The translations under genes were made by a program, and so were the position numbers. From positions 298,159 through 362,158 of the forward strand of contig NZ_OK052578.1 in assembly GCF_019933155.2 (NCBI RefSeq): a DNA stretch of 64,000 nucleotides, read 5' to 3'. Shown here one piece after another: positions 7,608 to 16,647 of the stretch. The DNA comes from Metabacillus dongyingensis (GTDB taxonomy: Bacteria > Bacillota > Bacilli > Bacillales > Bacillaceae). The notes beneath the pieces are model-generated. The model saw only the letters and a list, made by a program, of their open reading frames with translations, was not told the DNA's origin and did not search any database. Position 1 is the stretch's first letter; every line of letters begins with the position of its first letter.

Positions 7608-8183
7608 ATGGCAAGGAAAAAGGAATTCGATGAAGATGCAGTTCTGCATAAAGCCATGCTATTATTCTGGGAACAAGGTTATGAGAAGACATCCATGCAG
7701 GAATTGGTCTCACATATGGGGATTCATAAAGGGAGCATGTATGATACCTTTGGCGATAAACACTCCTTGTATGTCAAATCATTGAAACGCTATAGTGAAA
7801 TGTTAGAGCAATCGGTTAAGCGTGGTATGGCTGATACCCGTTCAGCCAAGGAAGCAATCAGACTGTTATTTGAAATGGCAATCCAACAGCAAGAAGAGTT
7901 TCCTGGGGGCTGCTTCGTAGTGAATACCGCGGTTGAGTTGGCAAATTATGATTCTGAGACCAGAGATTGGGTTCATCTGAAATGGGCCTCTACAGAACAG
8001 TTAATACGTGACCTTATTGTGGAAGGTCAACAATCTGGAGAATTTTCCAAGACACTCAATGCGGAAGGGCTGTCTTATTGTTTTATTAATGCATTAATCG
8101 GACTTCGCGTTATGGTTAAGACTATATCGGACAGGGAAAAATTACGCCAAATTATTGAAATGAATATGTCGGTATTGGAATGA
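7608..8183 (+). CDS. TetR/AcrR family transcriptional regulator
   Basis: The 191-residue protein has an N-terminal TetR helix-turn-helix (residues 8-54: FWEQGYEKTSMQELVSHMGI then HKGSMYDTFGDKHSLY) and a helical ligand domain with PGGCFVVNTAVEL. AGGAGG precedes the ATG. A perfect-looking operator lies just upstream. A decayed relative of its C-terminal half is present at 11205-11498 and shares PKGCLIVNTAVELA-like sequence. Targets are unknown. It could control the nearby epoxide hydrolase/MFS region, but the operators there differ from its own. Confidence 0.9.
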   Translation: MARKKEFDEDAVLHKAMLLFWEQGYEKTSMQELVSHMGIHKGSMYDTFGDKHSLYVKSLKRYSEMLEQSVKRGMADTRSAKEAIRLLFEMAIQQQEEFPGGCFVVNTAVELANYDSETRDWVHLKWASTEQLIRDLIVEGQQSGEFSKTLNAEGLSYCFINALIGLRVMVKTISDREKLRQIIEMNMSVLE

Positions 8184-8400
8184 ATGGGTAATTTGGAACG
8201 ATATGTTACCTGATAGGTAGTAAACTGCCATCTATAAATTAATCGTATTGCGAATGGAAGACATCATAATCTTCATCTCCTTTTACATTTTTTATGAAAT
8301 AACTAAGAGAGTGTCTATAAAGTTTGGTTGAAATTCAAGGGGGGGCTGAGTATGATTTAATGCTCTTCATATTCGAACAGCGAAAGTCTTTTATTATAAT

Positions 8401-8440
8401 AAAAATGCAGCCCTAACTTTTATAGGGGCTGCATTACTTT
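8401..8440. terminator. Bidirectional terminator
   Basis: AATGCAGCCC (8403-8412) pairs with GGGGCTGCATT (8425-8435), flanked by A and T runs. It separates the TetR gene from the converging epoxide hydrolase gene. Confidence 0.8.
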
Positions 8441-8613
8441 TTTACTTGTGCATTTTTAATTCGGCTTTCATTTCCCTTTAGTTGTCCAGATGAATGAACG
8501 CTTCATGTTACTCTAGATTCTGCCATTGATCTCTCTCCAATCGGATTCAAATCAATGTCGGGTGTGGCGTGAGATTAAGAGTACCCTTGTTAGCGAATTC
8601 CACCTGATTCCGA

Positions 8614-9837
8614 TTAGCGAAGCGACTTGAATGCCGTGCGAATCTCGGAAGTCATGAACTCCGGTTGCTCCCAAGCTGCGAAGTGTCCGCCCTTAGGAAG
8701 CTTATTGTAGTGGATGAGATTCGGGTACGCTTTTTCTGTCCAGCTCTTCGGTGCTTCATACATCTCATCCGGAAATACGCTGGCGGCAACCGGGAGCTTG
8801 ACGCCTTTGACGACGAAGAAGGAGATTCCGGCAACTGTGTTCTCCCAGTAGAGACGAGCCGCAGAAATCGCTGTATTCGTAAACCAAAAAAGCGTGATGT
8901 TGTCGAGAACGTCGTCGCGCGTTAGGCCTTCTTTGACTCCGGCAAAAGATCTCGCGATCAGGGCATGGCTCTTCCAGTCGTGGTCAATCATAAAGGCTGC
9001 CAAACCGACAGGCGAATCCACCAGTCCGGTCAGTGTCTGCGGACGCGTTCCCATCAAGAAGGCGTAATAGAATTTATTTTCGCGAACTTGCTCGCACGCT
9101 TTCTTCTCTTCGTCTGAGAGACCGGCTGGCAGCGGGTTGCCTGACCAGATCGCCGCATCGACTTCGGGCGGAATCACTTCAGGCATGTTGGTGTGAATGC
9201 CGATCAATCCTTTAGGTTCCTGAACGCCCATAAAGTTAACGACGATCGAACCCCAGTCGCCGCCCTGCGCCACATACTTCGTATAGCCAAGGCGAGTCAT
9301 AAGCTCACCATAAGCGCTTGCGATGCGTTTAGGATTCCAGCCGGTCGTGGTCGGCTTGCCCGAGAACCCATAGCCAGGCATCGACGGAATGACGACATGG
9401 AAGGCTTCCGATTCGCTTCCACCGTGTGCCGTTGGGTTAGTCAGCGGCTCGATCAGCTTCATTTGCTCGATAATCGAACCCGGCCATCCGTGTGCAATTA
9501 GGATCGGCATCGCGTTCTCATGCTTCGAACGAACGTGAATGAAGTGGAAGTCCAGACCGTCGATCTCGGTAATGAAATGCGGGTAAGAGTTAATTCTCGA
9601 TTCGATCTTGCGCCAGTCGTATTCATCTGCCCAATAACGCGCAAGTTCTTGAATCGTTGCGAGCTGCGTGCCTTGCGATTGATCCGCGACTGTTTCCTTC
9701 TCAGGCCATCTTGTTGCGTTAATGCGTCTTTTCAGTTCAGTAATTTCTTCTTCCGGTACATTCACATGAAACGGACGAATGGCGTTCTTGTCTGTAGGTT
9801 GCTCATTACTTTGTTGTTTGGTACTTGTTTGTGTCAT
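8614..9837 (-). CDS. Epoxide hydrolase family protein (EHN domain + alpha/beta hydrolase)
   Basis: The 407-residue product has an N-terminal EHN cap (about 20-130: FHVNVPEEEITELKRRI) and an alpha/beta hydrolase core. Motifs: HGWPGS oxyanion segment, GGDWGS nucleophile elbow with Asp as nucleophile, and KGGHFAAWEQPE carrying the catalytic histidine. Such cytoplasmic enzymes open epoxides to diols and detoxify xenobiotics. The gene is clearly more GC-rich than its neighbours, which suggests acquisition from a higher-GC source. Its promoter carries paired GAACG-type operators that are duplicated ahead of the msrB at 10588, so it is probably TetR-repressed. The ATG follows AAGGGAGA. Confidence 0.92.
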   Translation of the reverse strand: MTQTSTKQQSNEQPTDKNAIRPFHVNVPEEEITELKRRINATRWPEKETVADQSQGTQLATIQELARYWADEYDWRKIESRINSYPHFITEIDGLDFHFIHVRSKHENAMPILIAHGWPGSIIEQMKLIEPLTNPTAHGGSESEAFHVVIPSMPGYGFSGKPTTTGWNPKRIASAYGELMTRLGYTKYVAQGGDWGSIVVNFMGVQEPKGLIGIHTNMPEVIPPEVDAAIWSGNPLPAGLSDEEKKACEQVRENKFYYAFLMGTRPQTLTGLVDSPVGLAAFMIDHDWKSHALIARSFAGVKEGLTRDDVLDNITLFWFTNTAISAARLYWENTVAGISFFVVKGVKLPVAASVFPDEMYEAPKSWTEKAYPNLIHYNKLPKGGHFAAWEQPEFMTSEIRTAFKSLR

Positions 9838-9905
9838 TTTTTTTATCTCCCTTTGGTTAGTTTAGATTTTTTGGGTTTGCGTTGCTGAGATACGCTAATG
9901 AAGTT

Positions 9906-10010
9906 CAATCAAACGGTTTGTCCATGATATCTCAACGATCCTTTCGGAAAAAATTTAGCATATTCAAGAACGAATGGTCAAGAATTATTTTTGAACGAAC
10001 GTTCTTAAAT
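9906..10010 (-). promoter_or_regulatory. Promoter with two TetR-type operators for the epoxide hydrolase gene
   Basis: Minus-strand TTGACC (9981-9976) and TAAATT (9957-9952) are 18 bases apart. GAACGAACGTTC (9993-10004) and GAACGAATGGTC (9968-9979) are inverted-repeat half-site pairs; the second overlaps the -35. The block, including the leader segment ATCATGGACAAACC, recurs in opposite orientation at 10503-10605. Confidence 0.7.
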
Positions 10011-10106
10011 GTGTAAAAAACAGTGTAACTGAAACCAGTATTGGTATGAATATGAACTTCCTTGTACTGTTTCAGAGGACGGATGGATAAATGACTTTCT
10101 CAAGAT

Positions 10107-10237
10107 CCTTTCATTTGCTAAGAATATTATTCATACTTCTAACCTATCTGTTTCGGGATTATTAATTTTACTGCTTCTTGAGGGAGGTTTGTTGCACAGT
10201 TTATACCAGGGCCAATTAATATCGTTACACGGATTCT
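10107..10237 (+). pseudogene. Fragment of an MFS transporter gene
   Basis: This 131-bp stretch is nearly identical to 12400-12530 inside the intact MFS gene (shared TTTGCTAAGAATATTATTCA, CCAATTAATATCGTTACACG), but it is cut off on both sides and interrupted by changes. It is a remnant of a duplicated copy. Confidence 0.85.
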
Positions 10238-10502
10238 CCTACCCCTCGAAAAAGTTCATAAGAAGCACCTCCTAAATCCTTTCAATTTGAGTGTTTTTGC
10301 ACATCCCCGAAAAGGGATAGAACCCAGCAACCGTGACACGAATTACAACTTACCGATGAAAAAACGTCTTGAGATGTCTAGGGGTAATCGTACATGCATC
10401 AAGAATAACAAGCACCCAGAGAGGCCATCTAGCCCTTACACTTTAATATCTGGCTAACCTTATATTACGAACGGGTTAACAGATTTTCTGGTTCCACACA
10501 TT

Positions 10503-10605
10503 TTAGAACGAGCGTTAAAAAATAATTATTGACCGTTCGTTCTTAAATGTGATAAATTTGTTCCGTAAAGAGAATCGTTGAGATTTCATGGACAAACCAA
10601 TTGAT
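10503..10605 (+). promoter_or_regulatory. Promoter with two TetR-type operators for msrB, copy of the epoxide-hydrolase module
   Basis: TTGACC (10529-10534) and TAAATT (10553-10558) with an 18-base spacer. Operators GAACGAGCGTTA (10506-10517) and GACCGTTCGTTC (10531-10542). The segment aligns over about 100 bases with the reverse complement of 9906-10010, including the leader ATG GAC AAA CC. Confidence 0.7.
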
Positions 10606-11124
10606 CTGCTTTTCCGGTCGCGGTTTATGAAAAAAATTTTGGGGAGTGATTTCGAAGTGAAAATTAGTTCAAAGCAAGACTTCAATAAAGATTTTAACAG
10701 AGAAGAAAAGCTGAAAACGCTGACTAAAATCCAGTATAACGTAACTCAGAATGGCATGGACGAGGCGCCATTTAATAATGAATACTGGGATAACAAAGAA
10801 GAGGGTATCTACGTAGATATTGTTTCGGGTGATCCACTGTTTAGCTCGAAGGACAAATTCGATGCGGGTACAGGCTTTCCTAGTTTTACAAAGCCTCTGG
10901 AGTCAAACAATGTTGTTCTCAAACGCAAAGGATTATTTTTTGGGAACGAAGTCAGAAGCCGGAATGCTGATTCCTTCCTAGGCGACGTGTTCAAAGACGG
11001 ACCTCAACCAACAGGACTGCGGTTCTGCGTGAACTCTGCAGCCATGGAATTTATTCCGAAAGCTGATCTTGAAAAAAGAGGTTATGGCGCTTATGCCGCG
11101 CAATTTAGCGAGCAGAAGCTTTGA
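10588..11124 (+). CDS. msrB: Peptide-methionine (R)-S-oxide reductase, truncated MsrAB derivative
   Basis: The MsrB domain (about residues 45-175) reduces methionine-R-sulfoxide. It shows [16 protein letters not shown], the conserved [17 protein letters not shown] region (here [16 protein letters not shown]) and the RFCVNSAA segment with the catalytic cysteine. Zn-binding CxxC pairs are absent. Where the other two MsrB copies in this window have GTGWPSF, this one has GTGFPSF. Residues 20-40 ([10 protein letters not shown]) match the linker between MsrA and MsrB in the MsrAB at 45857, so this gene looks like an MsrAB that lost MsrA and gained a new promoter/leader. Start is uncertain: ATG 10588 lies in the duplicated leader, while GTG 10657, 10 bases after GGGGAG, is an alternative. 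Confidence 0.85.
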   Translation: MDKPIDLLFRSRFMKKILGSDFEVKISSKQDFNKDFNREEKLKTLTKIQYNVTQNGMDEAPFNNEYWDNKEEGIYVDIVSGDPLFSSKDKFDAGTGFPSFTKPLESNNVVLKRKGLFFGNEVRSRNADSFLGDVFKDGPQPTGLRFCVNSAAMEFIPKADLEKRGYGAYAAQFSEQKL

Positions 11125-11204
11125 AAATGAATGATGGTGCAAACCAGATGGAGATAGTTTAACGGATAGCTACGACAAGAGGAACTTATCAGGAGGGAGG
11201 GGAA

Positions 11205-11498
11205 AGAATCCCTAAAGGCTGCCTAATTGTAAATACCGCAGTTGAATTGGCCCTTCATGATTCTGAGTCCAGAGACTGGGTCAATCAGAGATTGATTGAT
11301 TCAGAGCAGTTGATACGTAAGCTTATTGAGAGAGATCAATAATCGGGAGAACTAAATAAGTCACTCAACGCAGAATTGCTGTCATATTATATTAATAATG
11401 TATTAATCGGACTGTGGGTTATAGCAAAGACGAAGGATGACAGAGAGAAATTGAAGCAAATTATCGAAATGACAATATTAATTTTAATACACAAATAA
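11205..11498 (+). pseudogene. TetR regulator C-terminal remnant
   Basis: Translation gives PKGCLIVNTAVELALHDSES..., clearly related to residues about 100-190 of the TetR at 7608. The DNA-binding half is missing, and a TAA (11340-11342) replaces the CAA found in the intact paralogue. It probably encoded the local regulator for the GAACG-type operators; that is inference. Confidence 0.85.
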
Positions 11499-11515
11499 TT
11501 TTTTTGTTAATTCTA

Positions 11516-11527
11516 GAACGATTGTTC
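11516..11527. promoter_or_regulatory. GAACG-type operator
   Basis: GAACGATTGTTC, followed by TTAAAT as at 10004 and 10542. It lies between the TetR remnant and the MFS gene, so it is probably part of the MFS promoter region. Confidence 0.5.
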
Positions 11528-11721
11528 TTAAATAGTGGATCAAGTGGACACAACGATCAAGAAGTTTAAAAAGCGGTGACTATTTTATTCTCGTGTTAAA
11601 GAAGTCACATAATAAACTCGTCTAATCATTTAAAAGATATCCTAATTGTGGTTCGGAAGCTCCATTCAAGTTTAGTGAAACTTTCTTGATAGATTTAAAT
11701 TTAGATGGAGGGAGTGGAAAA

Positions 11722-12900
11722 ATGAAAAGAATGCTTTGGGTTTTTCTTATGATGTCATGTGGTGCAACATTTATTTCATCTTTATTTCCTTTATACAGTG
11801 AGTATTATCACCTAAGTAGTCTTCAAATTACCATCTTATTTGCAATCTATGCTGTTTTCTTGCTGCCTACTTTACTTATAGTAGGTGTAAAGGGGAGTGA
11901 GTGGGGATTAAAAAAGGTGCTTCGATACAGTATATGGATTTCAATCGTATCAACGATAATATTTATTATTAGTTTTGATTTTTGGTCTCTCTTTACTGCA
12001 AGAGTATTAGAAGGGATTGCTTATGGCGCATTTACTGGTACTGCTATTCCCTTTTTAATAGTCCAATCTCCTGCCAATAAGATAAGTACAGCTATCAAAT
12101 TATCAGGTGTTACGGTACTTATCGGGTTTGGCTTAGGTCCAGCAATTTCAGGTGTAGTTGTGGAGTATCTCTATTCCCAGTCATTGAGCGTACCTTATTG
12201 GTTTTTGCTGGTGATGTTGAGTAGCTCTTTAGTAATACTGGAAACTTTTCCTGTACACAATGAATCCTCGATTGAAAAACCGATCCACACTAAGATCTCA
12301 ATAAGTATACCAAGCCATATTCGTTCACATTTTTGGTCTTTTGTTGGACTGCCAATCTTTATTGTTTTCACTTTACAAGGTATAGCTTTCTCTCTTTTAC
12401 CTTCATTTGCTAAGAATATTATTCATACTTCTAACCTTTCTGTTTCGGGATTGTTAATTTTACTGCTTCTTGGGGGAGCTTCATTGTCTCAGTTCGTACC
12501 ATGGCCAATTAATATCGTTACACGGATTCGATTTGGAATTTCACTTTTTGCAATTGGTTCTTGGGCTATCATTTTATCCGGTCAGTTTTCAAACTTAATT
12601 TTACTCTGGATTGGTATATTCCTTCAAGCAATCGGTGGCGGATGGACGTTTCAAGTTACTTTTAGATTAGCTAGTCAATTACCAAAACCGGAAGAACGTC
12701 AAGGAGTTATTTCTGTATTCTACTTATGTGCCTATACTGGATTTATTGTTCCAATTATTGGATTCGGGGTGCTTACTAAATTTTTTAGTATGACTTATTC
12801 ATTGATTTTACTAAATTTATTTGCTGCAATTTTCATTGTTTATATTCTCATGTATTCAATCAAATTCAAACAATATTATTCAAATCACTATAGTTATTAA
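11722..12900 (+). CDS. MFS transporter (probable efflux)
   Basis: The roughly 392-residue protein is hydrophobic throughout, with about 12 transmembrane helices. It starts KRMLWVFLMMSCGATFISSL and has the short polar loop KGSEWGLKKVL between helices 2 and 3. No substrate-specific motif is recognised; multidrug or metabolite efflux is likely given the TetR-type operator upstream. I chose ATG 11722 (GGAGGGAG 7-8 bases before) over the in-frame ATG at 11686. Two broken fragments of the same gene lie on either side, at 10107-10237 and 14041-14108. Confidence 0.85.
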   Translation: MKRMLWVFLMMSCGATFISSLFPLYSEYYHLSSLQITILFAIYAVFLLPTLLIVGVKGSEWGLKKVLRYSIWISIVSTIIFIISFDFWSLFTARVLEGIAYGAFTGTAIPFLIVQSPANKISTAIKLSGVTVLIGFGLGPAISGVVVEYLYSQSLSVPYWFLLVMLSSSLVILETFPVHNESSIEKPIHTKISISIPSHIRSHFWSFVGLPIFIVFTLQGIAFSLLPSFAKNIIHTSNLSVSGLLILLLLGGASLSQFVPWPINIVTRIRFGISLFAIGSWAIILSGQFSNLILLWIGIFLQAIGGGWTFQVTFRLASQLPKPEERQGVISVFYLCAYTGFIVPIIGFGVLTKFFSMTYSLILLNLFAAIFIVYILMYSIKFKQYYSNHYSY

Positions 12901-13124
12901 AACGTTCAAGGCCGAAGGGAAGGCGATGGTGTTTCCAGTGATGACAATTTTAACATCTTGGACTTGAGATATCCCAAGGATTAGAGTGCCCGTATGTAAT
13001 ACGGAGCAATTGTTCGCTGCAATCATGAATAAATTAATGAATTTAATAGAAGTTTTGTAAAATAATATGAATATTTTATTATATGAGTTTTACTTTAAAA
13101 TGAATTTACAGATATGCAAGGCTG

Positions 13125-14024
13125 GTGGGAATATTGGATTTGAGGCAATTAGGAAATTTCATGGCTCTTTGTGAAGAAATGAACTTTACAAGGACAGCTG
13201 AAAAACTAAGAATTGGGCAACCTACTTTAAGCTACCAAATGAAAGCTTTAGAAGACGAACTGGGTGTTCGTTTATTTGACCGGTTAGGTAAGAAAATAGC
13301 GATTACAGAAGCTGGTGAAATCCTCCTTGAACATTGCACAAATGTGTTCGCGAATTTAAAAAGCGCCAATGAACAAATAGAAGAGCTTCAAAAAGTGAAA
13401 AGAGGAAAATTAGTCATAGGTGCACTTTCCGGAGATCTAAGTCATATTGCATCTATGGTTTTGATAGAGTTTCATGCCAAGTACCCGCACATTCAGATCC
13501 AGATAATCTCACTAGATGATGTAGTGGAAAAGATAAACGAAATTGATTTGGCCCTAACTCTTATGCCACGAACAGATGAGAGTTTGACAAATATCCCATT
13601 ATACAAAGATGAATTTTTTTTAGCAGTACGAGAGGATCATGTTTGGTCTGAAAGAGACGATATAGAGTTTAGTGAAATTAAGAACATTCCTCTAATATTA
13701 AATCCTAAAAGTCACTGTTTTAGGCAATCACTTGATGATGAGTGTATATCTGCAGGGATTGTAATCCAACCAATCATTGAATCAACCGATTCAAGATCAA
13801 TATTGAACCTAGTGAAGGGAGGGATAGGGGCTTCCATTATGTCCTGTACACTCTTTCCTCTGGAAAATGAAGGGGTATTGAAAGCTATAAAAATAAAAAA
13901 TCCAACTATCATTAGGGAAGTCACCATTGTACACCATAAACAAAAATACATTGGCACAGCTGCAAGAGGTTTTATCGAAATATTAATTAAATATATGAAA
14001 GAAAATAGGTCATTAGTGGAATGA
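13125..14024 (+). CDS. LysR family transcriptional regulator
   Basis: The 299-residue protein has the standard LysR layout: a winged helix-turn-helix in residues 5-64 (FTRTAEKLRIGQPTLSYQMK) and a periplasmic-binding-like effector domain from about 90 to 295. The start is GTG 13125, or TTG 13134, which would give the family-typical MDLRQL. The neighbour on the 5' side is the MFS gene in the same direction; on the 3' side are gene fragments. Its target and effector are unknown. Confidence 0.9.
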   Translation: MGILDLRQLGNFMALCEEMNFTRTAEKLRIGQPTLSYQMKALEDELGVRLFDRLGKKIAITEAGEILLEHCTNVFANLKSANEQIEELQKVKRGKLVIGALSGDLSHIASMVLIEFHAKYPHIQIQIISLDDVVEKINEIDLALTLMPRTDESLTNIPLYKDEFFLAVREDHVWSERDDIEFSEIKNIPLILNPKSHCFRQSLDDECISAGIVIQPIIESTDSRSILNLVKGGIGASIMSCTLFPLENEGVLKAIKIKNPTIIREVTIVHHKQKYIGTAARGFIEILIKYMKENRSLVE

Positions 14025-14040
14025 AGTAAAGGAATACAGT

Positions 14041-14108
14041 GGGGGGTGGACGTTTCAAGTTACTCTAAGATTAGCCAGTCAATCACCAAAACCAGAAGAG
14101 TCAGTCAC
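14041..14108 (+). pseudogene. Second fragment of the MFS transporter gene
   Basis: GGTGGACGTTTCAAGTTACT and the following bases match about 12636-12703 of the intact MFS gene (encoding GGGWTFQVTFRLASQLPKPEE) with few changes. Both ends are lost. Confidence 0.8.
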
Positions 14109-14216
14109 GTAAGCTATAGGAAACTCATCTCCAAACAAGCAGAAATAAACCTTTACTTTAGTTATATCCAATTACAATTTTCCTCCCAATAGTTCTCACT
14201 TTCCGAATTATATATC

Positions 14217-14723
14217 ATTTTAAAGAAACTTCACGAACAGTTCAAGATTACCTTCATTTACGTTACTCATGATCAAGAGGAAGCATTAATCATGTCAGAC
14301 AGAATTGCTGTCATGAACCAGGGAAGAATTGAACAAATTGACACACCTCAGCAAATCTACAATCATCCAGATACCCTTTTTGTTGCCAACTTTATCGGCG
14401 AAACCAATGTGATTGATGTTGATTTATTAAACAGTAATAATAAGGAAGATCTATTAAAAGAATTTTCTCAAATTGTTAAATCAGATAAAAAGCTCGTAAT
14501 AAGACCTGAACACTTAAATTTAACGAGTAATTCCTTCCTGCCAAACAGAATTTCGTTTGAGGCAAAAGTAAAGAATGTTCATTTTGTAGGTTCAAAAAGA
14601 GTAGTTGAATGTGTATCAGGCTCTCAGGAGATTATTGTTAATCTGCCTGATGAAGAGCTGTTGGATCATTTAGATGAGACTCTTTGTTTAAGCGTTAGAA
14701 AAGATTTGGTGAGAATACTTTAA
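14217..14723 (+). pseudogene. 5'-truncated PotA-like ABC transporter ATPase
   Basis: The frame starts abruptly at [20 protein letters not shown] and continues to a TOBE-type C-terminal domain ending [11 protein letters not shown]. The H-loop (VTHDQEEAL) and regulatory domain of a spermidine/putrescine- or iron-type importer ATPase are present, but Walker A, the signature motif and Walker B are missing. The only ATG, at 14292, would make a protein unable to bind ATP. No permease genes are near. It is a stranded 3' end. Confidence 0.85.
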
Positions 14724-14820
14724 TGAGTTAGTAGCACTTTTTTAAGAAAAACACTGGTCTCAATTGTTGGAAGATTATTTTAGTAATAAGTGTTTTTTAC
14801 CTACGGATAACCTATTTGTT

Positions 14821-14850
14821 CACACGCATAATTGCGTGTGGATTTTTTTA
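14821..14850 (+). terminator. Hairpin terminator
   Basis: CACACGCA-TAAT-TGCGTGTG (14821-14840) followed by GATTTTTTTA. It was probably the terminator of the truncated ATPase gene. Confidence 0.85.
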
Positions 14851-15123
14851 TTACCCCGCTCTTCTTAATTCGGATTTGAACAAACATAACTATTACTTGA
14901 ATACCTTTGGCCATCGTTGTGGGGATAGAGGAATGAGGTGTTTTTTGCATTTTAACAGATCTTTTTCATTGATCGAATTGAATCCGTGAGAATTCTAATA
15001 GGCACTAGAATTTTAACTTTTCATTTAGGAGCGAAGTTTGAATTAATAAAACTACAGATTTATAAACTGAATTTATGGTAGGATAAGAAAAATCAGATGA
15101 TTGAAAAATAGGGGATGGGAATC

Positions 15124-16368
15124 ATGCTGGAAGGAAAGATAATCAAATTCTATCGTGAACAACAAGAAATGAAGCAAAAGGACCTAGGGGAAGGAATTTG
15201 CTCCAGTACTCATATCAGTAAAATAGAACGGGGGCTTACAGAAGTCTCGGATGAAACGATTCTATTATTATCTCAAAGACTAGGAATTGATATGGAAGGG
15301 GAAGTGTCAAATTACAGGAGGGTGGAATCCTTATTAAAGGAGTGGCATGATGCCATTGTGAAGAAACTGCAGACAAAGTCGGATAGTATTAAAAGGCAGC
15401 TTGATGGAATTAACCTTTTACATATTCAGGATTTTTATCGATCCTACACCCTTGTGCTAACCAGATACTACTTGTCTGTTGGCGAGTTTACATCAGCGCA
15501 GGCTCTAATAGAGGAGATGGAGGTTTGGACAGGATTATCTAATTATGAGGAAAATATGCTATTGCACATAAAGGGGATTTTCCAACTGACTGTAAAGTAT
15601 GACTATGTCAGTGCCATCTCTTTTCTAGGTCAAATCAGTCTTGAGCAATACTCCAATCAGGAATATTATTATGACTTGGCTGTTGCCTATAGTTCGCTCA
15701 ATTCTCGCGTCCTAGCTTTTTTTAATGCGAATAAGGCACTGGCCTTCTTCACAAAAATACGCAGTTTCTCCCGTATCATTAAAGCTGAAATGCTGATGAT
15801 CATCCAGCTCGAGCAATCGGAGGATTTCCGTTTTCTAAGCAGTGAATATCATAGATTGATAGATATGACGGAGGATTATGGGCTCGATTGTCAAAAAGCG
15901 ATGCTGCATCATAACCTCGGCTATCTGAATTTGCGGCACGGCTATTTCAAGCAGGCTGCTGAATATTACAAAAAATCGATGGATGCACGCAATACCTCAG
16001 AGCCCCAGTATGTCGGCTCGCTGGAGGGGTACATAAACGCTTTGACAAAAGAAGGGAAGACGCCAAAGGAAAAGCTTCTAAAGCTTGTAGAAGAGGGACT
16101 TTTGTTATGCAGGAATTTTTCGGACGCCACCTTTCATCATCTCTTTACGATGCATGACCACTCCATTCGAGGTGAGGAGGACCAGTATTATCACTATCTG
16201 GAGAACCAGGCATTTCCCCACTTTGACAAAATGGGCTATGTGATGGCGAAAGAGTTTTATGCGGTAAAATTATTTGATTATAATATGTCCAACAATGATA
16301 TGGTCAATGCTAATCGTTATGCCGGAGCAATTGTGGAGAAGTTCAGAAGAAATAATCAGTTTGTTTGA
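15124..16368 (+). CDS. XRE-family regulator with TPR-like C-terminal region
   Basis: The roughly 414-residue protein has an N-terminal Cro/C1 helix-turn-helix (about 4-58: FYREQQEMKQKDL, SSTHISKIERGLTEVS) and a long helical repeat region with TPR features (for example HHNLGYLNLRHGYFKQAAEY). This is the architecture of RNPP-type peptide-sensing regulators such as PlcR and NprR, and of other Bacillus XRE-TPR proteins. ATG 15124 is preferred to ATG 15115, which lies directly against the GGGG. It converges on a large secreted protease gene, reminiscent of protease control by such regulators. A signalling peptide gene was not convincingly found. Confidence 0.85.
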   Translation: MLEGKIIKFYREQQEMKQKDLGEGICSSTHISKIERGLTEVSDETILLLSQRLGIDMEGEVSNYRRVESLLKEWHDAIVKKLQTKSDSIKRQLDGINLLHIQDFYRSYTLVLTRYYLSVGEFTSAQALIEEMEVWTGLSNYEENMLLHIKGIFQLTVKYDYVSAISFLGQISLEQYSNQEYYYDLAVAYSSLNSRVLAFFNANKALAFFTKIRSFSRIIKAEMLMIIQLEQSEDFRFLSSEYHRLIDMTEDYGLDCQKAMLHHNLGYLNLRHGYFKQAAEYYKKSMDARNTSEPQYVGSLEGYINALTKEGKTPKEKLLKLVEEGLLLCRNFSDATFHHLFTMHDHSIRGEEDQYYHYLENQAFPHFDKMGYVMAKEFYAVKLFDYNMSNNDMVNANRYAGAIVEKFRRNNQFV

Positions 16369-16602
16369 TTTGAGAGGATACGTTTTTGTGGCATAAGCTT
16401 TAAGTTTTGGTCAGAAAAATGGACATGTAAGAGGATAAAACGCTCTGTTTTTGTGGTTTTTGCATTGTTCGGGGGTAAAAAGAATGTTTATGCTTCCTTC
16501 TGAGCTAGGGTGGAGTGCTCAAAATACCAAATTCTAACAATCCTAATCATTTATCTAAAAATCAATTTTTTACATCGGGTCACACCTAACTAACCAAAGG
16601 AA

Positions 16603-16638
16603 AAGATGCCTGCTTTATATTGGAAAAGCAGGCATCTT
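16603..16638. terminator. Hairpin between the XRE-TPR gene and the protease gene
   Basis: AAGATGCCTGCTTT (16603-16616) pairs perfectly with AAAGCAGGCATCTT (16625-16638). The 3' T-tract on the minus side is weak but present. Confidence 0.75.
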
Positions 16639-16647
16639 CCATTAATA

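Noticed and set aside
8665..9888. Several plus-strand frames of 60-120 codons opposite the epoxide hydrolase
   Set aside because: They are antisense shadows caused by the higher GC of that gene and lack ribosome binding sites.
10262..10281. Minus-strand AGGAGGTGCTTCTT followed by ATG
   Set aside because: The frame stops after six codons; at most it is the start of a vanished gene.
16484..16537. 17-codon frame (MFMLPSELGWSAQNTKF) as a signalling peptide gene
   Set aside because: The ribosome binding site is acceptable, but the peptide has no basic N-terminus or hydrophobic secretion signal as known propeptides do. It is mentioned only as a weak possibility.
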